From the NCBI GenBank assembly GCA_002689985.1, contig NZDC01000020.1, positions 1-26,597 of the forward strand: 26,597 bases of DNA, read 5' to 3'. The DNA comes from Candidatus Pacearchaeota archaeon (GTDB lineage: Archaea; Nanobdellota; Nanobdellia; Pacearchaeales; GW2011-AR1). Shown in pieces: positions 22,885 through 26,597 of this stretch (the stretch's first letter is position 1; each line of letters opens with the position of its first letter). The notes below the pieces were generated by a model. It saw nothing but the letters and a program-made list of their open reading frames with translations, made no database searches and had not been told where the DNA came from. The translations under genes and the position numbers were made by a program.

Positions 22885-23421
22885 TTATTGTGTAAATAAA
22901 TTATATCTTTCCAAAGTTGTTAATTCCTGTAATATTCTTTTTTCAATTGCTTTTTCAGGATGAGGTAAATTTGATATTCTTTTTTGTATATCTTCAAAAG
23001 ACTTGAATTCTTCTTGTTCTCTTTGTTCTAAAATCTCATGCATATATTTTTTACCTAAACCTGGAAGCAATTCTAATTGATGAATTCTTTTATTTATTGC
23101 TTCTGCCTTATTAAAAAATTCAATAAATTCTTTTTCCCTTTCCTTAACTACTTTTTTAATAAATTCTTCTAATTGTTCTTTAGCAGCTTCTGTTAATTTT
23201 TCTTTATGAAGTCTTCCAAGAATATAATATATTTTATCCCTTTTACCTTCACCAATATAAACTTTCTCACCAATTTCAAGAGATTCTCCTTTTCTAGGAA
23301 CTAATTCTAAAAGAGTTAATTTTGTTTCCCCTATAGCTTGAGCAATAGGCATCATCTTTCCTTCTAAGGGATACCCATTTGGTAAATATTCTAAGACTAT
23401 TGCATGTTCTTCTTTGTTCAT
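22885..23421 (-). CDS. DUF655 family predicted RNA-binding protein
   Basis: The 178-residue protein matches the archaeal DUF655/COG1491 family. An N-terminal OB-like half (VLEYLPNGYPLEG, IGEKVYIGEGKRDKIYYILGRL) is followed by a helix-hairpin-helix segment (LELLPGLGKKYMHEILEQRE). The family is predicted to bind RNA and is usually found next to rpl21e and rpo4, exactly as here. Its precise function is not established, though its operon suggests a role in translation or ribosome assembly. Confidence 0.88.
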   Translation of the reverse strand: MNKEEHAIVLEYLPNGYPLEGKMMPIAQAIGETKLTLLELVPRKGESLEIGEKVYIGEGKRDKIYYILGRLHKEKLTEAAKEQLEEFIKKVVKEREKEFIEFFNKAEAINKRIHQLELLPGLGKKYMHEILEQREQEEFKSFEDIQKRISNLPHPEKAIEKRILQELTTLERYNLFTQ

Positions 23422-23426
23422 TTTCT

Positions 23427-23723
23427 TTATTTGAATTCTTTAACTGTTTCAAGTATTTTTTTTGTTTCATCCTCATCTAAACCAATACCAATAAAAATTT
23501 TATTTAAATCTTCTGCATTTTCAGGGAATATATCAATTATCTTTATTATATGCTCTTCTTTTAATTTCATTAAATCTAATGCAACAAGTTTCTTTTTTAA
23601 TTCTGTTGCATCTTTTGCATTTAATTTTGTGAATTTTTTTATAAATCCTATTGCATCTGTTTCATCCTTTTTTACATATTTACTCACTTCAGCGATACTT
23701 ATTGGTTTCATATCTTTTATCAT
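23427..23723 (-). CDS. rpo4: DNA-directed RNA polymerase subunit F (Rpo4)
   Basis: The 98-residue protein is Rpo4, counterpart of eukaryotic RPB4, which with Rpo7 forms the polymerase stalk that helps open DNA and bind the transcript. PISIAEVSKYV, LVALDLMKLKEEHIIKIIDIFPENAEDL cut to its core 'IIDIFPENAEDL', and IGLDEDETKKILE match the family. It lies between rpl21e and the DUF655 gene, the conserved archaeal order, and starts one base after the rpl21e stop. Met5 is an alternative start. Confidence 0.92.
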   Translation of the reverse strand: MIKDMKPISIAEVSKYVKKDETDAIGFIKKFTKLNAKDATELKKKLVALDLMKLKEEHIIKIIDIFPENAEDLNKIFIGIGLDEDETKKILETVKEFK

Positions 23724-23724
23724 T

Positions 23725-23982
23725 TTATTTAATCTGTTTTATTTTTTTTAAATGTATTGGCTCAATTAAAAATCTTTTTTCTTTATTTTGGTCATTAATT
23801 TTTACTATGTATGCTTTTCCTCTTTTAGTTTCTATTGATCCTGTTTTGCCTTGAATTCTTAATGGAAAACTTGATTGTACTGCTTTTTCCCTTACAACTG
23901 CCACACTATCGTCTTTTTCAAACTCTTGAAAGTACTTACTAAGCTGCAATTTTCCTCTGGTTCGAACTAACTTTTTCTTCAT
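23725..23982 (-). CDS. rpl21e: 50S ribosomal protein L21e
   Basis: The 85-residue protein is L21e (eL21) of the large subunit. RTRGKLQLSKYFQEF, the family's basic N-terminal start, is followed by VAVVREKAVQSSFPLRIQGKTG and the RGKAYIVKI strand. It is a little shorter than the usual 95-100 residues, mainly at the N-terminus. It is the first gene of the rpl21e-rpo4-DUF655-rps13-rps4-rps11-rpo3 operon, with a TATA box 25 nt before the ATG. Confidence 0.95.
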   Translation of the reverse strand: MKKKLVRTRGKLQLSKYFQEFEKDDSVAVVREKAVQSSFPLRIQGKTGSIETKRGKAYIVKINDQNKEKRFLIEPIHLKKIKQIK

Positions 23983-24000
23983 AAATTAATCAGAAATAGC

Positions 24001-24011
24001 CTATTTAAAAA
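24001..24011 (-). promoter_or_regulatory. TATA box for the ribosomal/RNA polymerase operon
   Basis: TTTTTAAATAG is centred about 25 nt before the rpl21e ATG at 23982. It would drive the seven-gene operon with a leaderless first gene. Confidence 0.5.
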
Positions 24012-24019
24012 TCTATCTT

Positions 24020-24211
24020 TTAGTTATCTTTAAGGGGCTCAGTAATATTACTCATATTAGTTAAATCTCCTTTTTCTCTTGCATTTTCCATATTTTTAAC
24101 AATTGTATCAAACATCTTTTCACCCCATGCTTCTTTTCCACATTTATTACAAAAATCAATAACACTATCTTGAGAAACATCTGTTTTACAATAAATACAT
24201 TTTTTTACCAT
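24020..24211 (-). CDS. Small zinc-ribbon protein
   Basis: The 63-residue protein has two Cys pairs, C5/C8 (CIYC) and C21/C24 (CNKC), in the pattern of a zinc ribbon, followed by a helical tail (MFDTIVKNMENAREKGDL). Its function is unknown. Short zinc ribbons near polymerase and ribosome genes can act in transcription or translation, but nothing in this sequence shows which. It lies upstream of rpl21e on the same strand, after the 68-residue gene, and its upstream region holds GTTTAAAAATAT at 24245-24256, about 40 nt before the ATG. Confidence 0.7.
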   Translation of the reverse strand: MVKKCIYCKTDVSQDSVIDFCNKCGKEAWGEKMFDTIVKNMENAREKGDLTNMSNITEPLKDN

Positions 24212-24249
24212 TTTTCAACTCTTTTTTAATTGTAAAAGAAAGGATATTT

Positions 24250-24456
24250 TTAAACGTTTTGGAGACTCACTGGATAATCTGAAACATCCTCTCCTAAATC
24301 TACTGCCTGTGTTCTAGCATTAATATAGATCTCATCACTTGATCTTAAAATTGCTTTATCAATGCTTCCTTCCTTTTTTCTATCTTCATACCAGGAAAGT
24401 TGTGTTTTCATTCGATCCAATGCATCTTTTGCATTTAGAAAAGTATAATTTTTCAT
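24250..24456 (-). CDS. Small protein of unknown function, possible paralogue of the next gene
   Basis: The 68-residue soluble protein is predicted mostly helical (LNAKDALDRMKTQL, SSDEIYINARTQAVDL). I do not recognise a family. Read against the 82-residue protein encoded just upstream, it shares AL...M about residue 12-16, a Trp near 22, GSI near 31, A and R a few residues later, and an Ala-rich last helix, so the two are probably tandem paralogues. The gene has no clear own promoter and may be cotranscribed from the 24811 region. It lies 36 nt after the upstream gene. Confidence 0.6.
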   Translation of the reverse strand: MKNYTFLNAKDALDRMKTQLSWYEDRKKEGSIDKAILRSSDEIYINARTQAVDLGEDVSDYPVSLQNV

Positions 24457-24492
24457 TTTATTTTAAATCCTTTACAAATTTCATCTAAACCT

Positions 24493-24741
24493 TTAAGACC
24501 TCCCTCTAAATAACTCTTCTAATTCTTTTGATGGAGTGCTTAAATTTTTTTTATGTTTCAATTCAGTTCCACCTTCAAAATGATTTATTGCATCTATTGC
24601 ACCAAAACAGAGATGATCATATTCCTTATCTCTTTTCTCTGCAGGAGGTATACTTCCTCTGGCTAATTCTTTCTTCCACCAATTTTGAAGTCCCATAATG
24701 CCTAATGCGTATTCTTTACTTATATAAACAGGTGTTCTCAT
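24493..24741 (-). CDS. Small protein of unknown function, possible paralogue of the 68-residue protein
   Basis: The 82-residue soluble protein begins MRTPVYISKEYALGIM and has a Trp-Trp pair (21-22), ARGSI (27-31), and a charged tail ending FRGRS. No family is recognised. It resembles the 68-residue protein downstream in order and spacing of key residues. An AGGAGATGG sequence about 10-18 nt before the ATG can act as Shine-Dalgarno; it lies inside a 22-codon reading frame that ends one base before this start, which would couple the two. Confidence 0.6.
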   Translation of the reverse strand: MRTPVYISKEYALGIMGLQNWWKKELARGSIPPAEKRDKEYDHLCFGAIDAINHFEGGTELKHKKNLSTPSKELEELFRGRS

Positions 24742-24742
24742 T

Positions 24743-24811
24743 TTATTTCCATCTCCTAAAAATTATTAATTCTCTATCCAACACATATTCAATACATTTA
24801 TCCATTTCCAT
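24743..24811 (-). CDS. Candidate 22-codon leaderless small ORF
   Basis: An ATG at 24811 opens a frame of 22 codons (MEMDKCIEYVLDREL, then IIFRRWK) ending in TAA one base before the ATG of the 82-residue protein. ATTTATAAATC at 24832-24842 is centred about 27 nt upstream, the spacing seen at leaderless genes throughout this window. It could be a real small protein or an upstream reading frame that controls the next gene. No family is known to me, and length alone gives weak support. Confidence 0.35.
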   Translation of the reverse strand: MEMDKCIEYVLDRELIIFRRWK

Positions 24812-24831
24812 AAAATATCCTTATATTTCTG

Positions 24832-24842
24832 ATTTATAAATC
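24832..24842 (-). promoter_or_regulatory. TATA box ahead of the small-protein genes
   Basis: GATTTATAAAT on the minus strand is the best promoter-like element in the 184-bp divergent gap and lies about 27 nt before the ATG at 24811. Confidence 0.45.
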
Positions 24843-24894
24843 TTTCTATATGGTTACTCCTAAATAATAAAGACATTAGATACTATATTAGGAA

Positions 24895-24905
24895 AATTTA
24901 TAAAG
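24895..24905 (+). promoter_or_regulatory. TATA box for the secreted beta-rich protein
   Basis: AATTTATAAAG is centred 26 nt before the ATG at 24926, which favours that start over the TTG at 24908. Confidence 0.5.
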
Positions 24906-24925
24906 AATTGATATTGATTAAAATT

Positions 24926-25789
24926 ATGGATAAAAAAAATAAAATCGTATTAAGTATTCTTATAGTAGTATTATTTGCAAATATATCTTTTTTATCTGCT
25001 TTTTGTGATTTAGATGCAGTAATGATCAATCAAGATCCTTATCCAGCAGTTCCTGGAGATTATGTAAGATTAATCTTCCAAGTAACAGGTGTTGAAAATC
25101 CTGACTGCGGTTATGTTTCTTTTGAATTACTTCCAGAATATCCTATTTCATTTGATCCAAATACCAGTTCTAAAGTTGTAGTAAAAAGCGGGACTTTTGT
25201 TAAGAATTTTACTTCATCTCTAATTGTTCCTTACAAAGTTAGAGTTGATTCTAATGCCTTGGATGGAGATAATCCTTTAGAAGTTAAATTTAGTTCAGGA
25301 TTAATTGAAGCTGATGTTTTTAAATTAAAACAATTTAATCTTTATGCAGAAGATGTTAAAGTAGATTTTGAAATTCATATAAAAAATTATGATATAACTA
25401 CAAACACTATTACCTTTGAAGTATTAAACATAGGAAGTAGTGATATTGAAGCACTTACAGTAGATGTTCCAAATCAAAAAAATATAGTAATTAAAGGGGC
25501 TAACAAAAATATTGTTGGAGGATTAGATTCAAACGATTTTACAACTGCAGATTTTGAAGCTATTCCAACAAAAGGAGATATAAATTTAATTTTGCATTAT
25601 ACTGATATAATTGATGAAAGAAGAACTGCAAATGAAGTTGTCTCTTTTGATCCAGCATTTTTTGAAGAGAGAAAAAAAGATGAGAAAAAAAGACCTTCTT
25701 CAACTTATGTTATTATTTTTTTAGTTGTTGTTTTTATTATATACTTTATCTATACAAGGTCTAAGAAAAAGAAAAAAAGACGTTTTTGA
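24926..25789 (+). CDS. Secreted, C-terminally anchored beta-rich protein (COG1361/S-layer-like)
   Basis: The 287-residue protein has an N-terminal signal segment (KIVLSILIVVLFANISFLSA), an extracytoplasmic part made of beta-rich repeats resembling COG1361/CARDB-like Ig-fold domains (YPAVPGDYVRLIFQV, then FEVLNIGSSDIEALTVDVP), and a C-terminal membrane helix (YVIIFLVVVFIIYFIYT) followed by a Lys/Arg tail. Two N-glycosylation sequons (PNTS and KNFT) lie in the outer part. Proteins of this kind often sit beside MacB/FtsX-type ABC transporters in archaea, and such a permease gene abuts this one tail to tail. I start at the ATG at 24926 because a TATA box lies 26 nt upstream; a TTG at 24908 would add six residues. 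The ligand is unknown. Confidence 0.7.
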   Translation: MDKKNKIVLSILIVVLFANISFLSAFCDLDAVMINQDPYPAVPGDYVRLIFQVTGVENPDCGYVSFELLPEYPISFDPNTSSKVVVKSGTFVKNFTSSLIVPYKVRVDSNALDGDNPLEVKFSSGLIEADVFKLKQFNLYAEDVKVDFEIHIKNYDITTNTITFEVLNIGSSDIEALTVDVPNQKNIVIKGANKNIVGGLDSNDFTTADFEAIPTKGDINLILHYTDIIDERRTANEVVSFDPAFFEERKKDEKKRPSSTYVIIFLVVVFIIYFIYTRSKKKKKRRF

Positions 25790-26597
25790 TTATTCATATC
25801 TTAGTGCATCTACTACATTTGTTTTTGAAGCTTTCCAAGCAGGAATTGCTCCTGAAATTGCTCCTGTAAACATTGCAAATAAGATACATCCTGCAAAAAG
25901 ACTCCAGTGATAATGTGGGCTTAAAAATCCCCATCCTAAATTTTCTAAAATTCTAGCTGCAAGAGAGGTTATTCCATATCCTATAATTACTCCTATTGCT
26001 CCAGATACAAATCCTAAAAATGCTGATTCAAATAAAAATATTTTTAATATTTCTGAGTTTTTAGCACCAATAGATTTTATTATCCCTATTTCCTTTGTTC
26101 TTTCTATTACAGAGGTTATCATAGTATTTGCAGTATTTACTGCTGAAACTAAAACTGAAATCAAGGCAATCAATACAACAAATCCTATTATGATATTTAA
26201 TGCTCCTGAAAACTGATTAAGCATCTCTTCAAATGATTGCACAAAGAAATCTTCTTGTCCTTTTTCTTGATCTTTATTTTTTCTAAGAGCTTTTTCAATA
26301 TCTTCTACAATCTTGTCTATTTTTTCAACATCTACTTCTGCTATTACCCATCCATAACCTCCTTTTCTTTCAGGATATAATTCATCAAAAAATTCTTGAG
26401 AAACATAAATATTTGAGTCGTCCTGTGGATTTCCTACAGCTTCCATAAACCCTACAACTTTTACTTTTTCTCCATTTAAATCAAAATTGTCATTTACCTC
26501 TAATCCTTTAGGAAAAATTTTATCGTCTAGTTGAAAATTATATCCTAAAACTACTTTTCCCTTATCTTTATCTTCTAATCCCTTACCTTCTAACAAA
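25790..26597 (-). CDS. MacB/FtsX-type ABC transporter permease (partial, N-terminus cut by window edge)
   Basis: About 269 C-terminal residues are present. The first 130 belong to the extracytoplasmic MacB-like core (GDNF-like 'EVNDNFDLNGEKVKVVGFME', 'NIYVSQEFFDELYP'). Four hydrophobic segments of the FtsX domain follow, with the conserved RTKEIGIIKSIGAKNSEI loop and the usual end WKASKTNVVDALRYE. This architecture drives lipoprotein release, macrolide-type efflux or envelope tasks together with an ATPase subunit that is not in the window. The frame is still open at the edge, so the true start lies outside. Its stop codon directly abuts the stop of the convergent secreted-protein gene with no base between. 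Confidence 0.9.
   Translation of the reverse strand, partial: LLEGKGLEDKDKGKVVLGYNFQLDDKIFPKGLEVNDNFDLNGEKVKVVGFMEAVGNPQDDSNIYVSQEFFDELYPERKGGYGWVIAEVDVEKIDKIVEDIEKALRKNKDQEKGQEDFFVQSFEEMLNQFSGALNIIIGFVVLIALISVLVSAVNTANTMITSVIERTKEIGIIKSIGAKNSEILKIFLFESAFLGFVSGAIGVIIGYGITSLAARILENLGWGFLSPHYHWSLFAGCILFAMFTGAISGAIPAWKASKTNVVDALRYE

Noticed and set aside
23404..23751. 115-residue hydrophobic open frame on the plus strand
   Set aside because: Antisense to rpo4 and the DUF655 gene. The Phe/Ser/Ile richness is what antisense of Lys/Glu-rich genes gives.
24908..24925. TTG start of the secreted protein
   Set aside because: The TATA box is 26 nt before the ATG at 24926 and would leave too little room for the TTG, and the signal peptide is complete without the extra six residues.
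1..26597. CRISPR array, insertion sequence or prophage
   Set aside because: No regularly spaced direct repeats, transposase motifs, terminal inverted repeats or phage structural genes were seen.

Overview
The window looks like a piece of the chromosome of a low-GC archaeon, most likely a DPANN lineage of the Woesearchaeota/Pacearchaeota kind. The domain is clear from the sequence. There is an archaeal ribosomal/RNA polymerase operon (L21e, Rpo4, a DUF655 protein, S13, S4, S11 and an iron-sulfur Rpo3), an archaeal SecF/SecD pair, and a tRNA-Gly whose 26-nt intron folds as a bulge-helix-bulge. TATA boxes lie 25-28 nt upstream of many start codons, so many messages are probably leaderless. The DPANN placement is inference from AT richness, compact genes and the mix of families.

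Layout. 1-815 is the 5' part of a class I/II aminotransferase. 918-15181 is a surface-glycan locus. Its minus-strand genes are a sugar epimerase, a GT9 glycosyltransferase, a GT-B glycosyltransferase, a CgeB-like glycosyltransferase, a Wzx-type flippase broken by a one-base frameshift in an A9 run, and a B12-binding radical SAM enzyme with a C-terminal zinc ribbon. Its plus-strand operon (4590-10309) encodes a second B12-binding radical SAM enzyme, an inositol-monophosphatase-family phosphatase, a Nudix hydrolase, a SPASM-like radical SAM enzyme and a transketolase split into two genes. Another Nudix gene lies at 918. This operon is the best candidate for an undescribed pathway, probably making or modifying an unusual sugar for a cell-surface glycan.

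15250-19743 holds a YdjM-like membrane protein and then the translationally coupled set secF, a DHH/NrnA-like phosphoesterase and secD, which follows tRNA-Gly, a small HNH nuclease and tRNA-Arg. 19777-20645 holds two small membrane proteins and tRNA-Leu. 20694-23982 is the rpl21e-rpo4-DUF655-rps13-rps4-rps11-rpo3 operon, read on the minus strand. 24020-24811 is a run of very small proteins: a zinc ribbon, two that look like tandem paralogues, and a 22-codon leaderless reading frame. The window ends with a secreted, membrane-anchored beta-rich protein (24926-25789) abutting the 3' part of a MacB/FtsX-type ABC permease.

No stretch longer than 300 bases lacks a gene. The largest gap, 20449-20693, contains tRNA-Leu. 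No rRNA, CRISPR array, insertion sequence or replication origin was seen.
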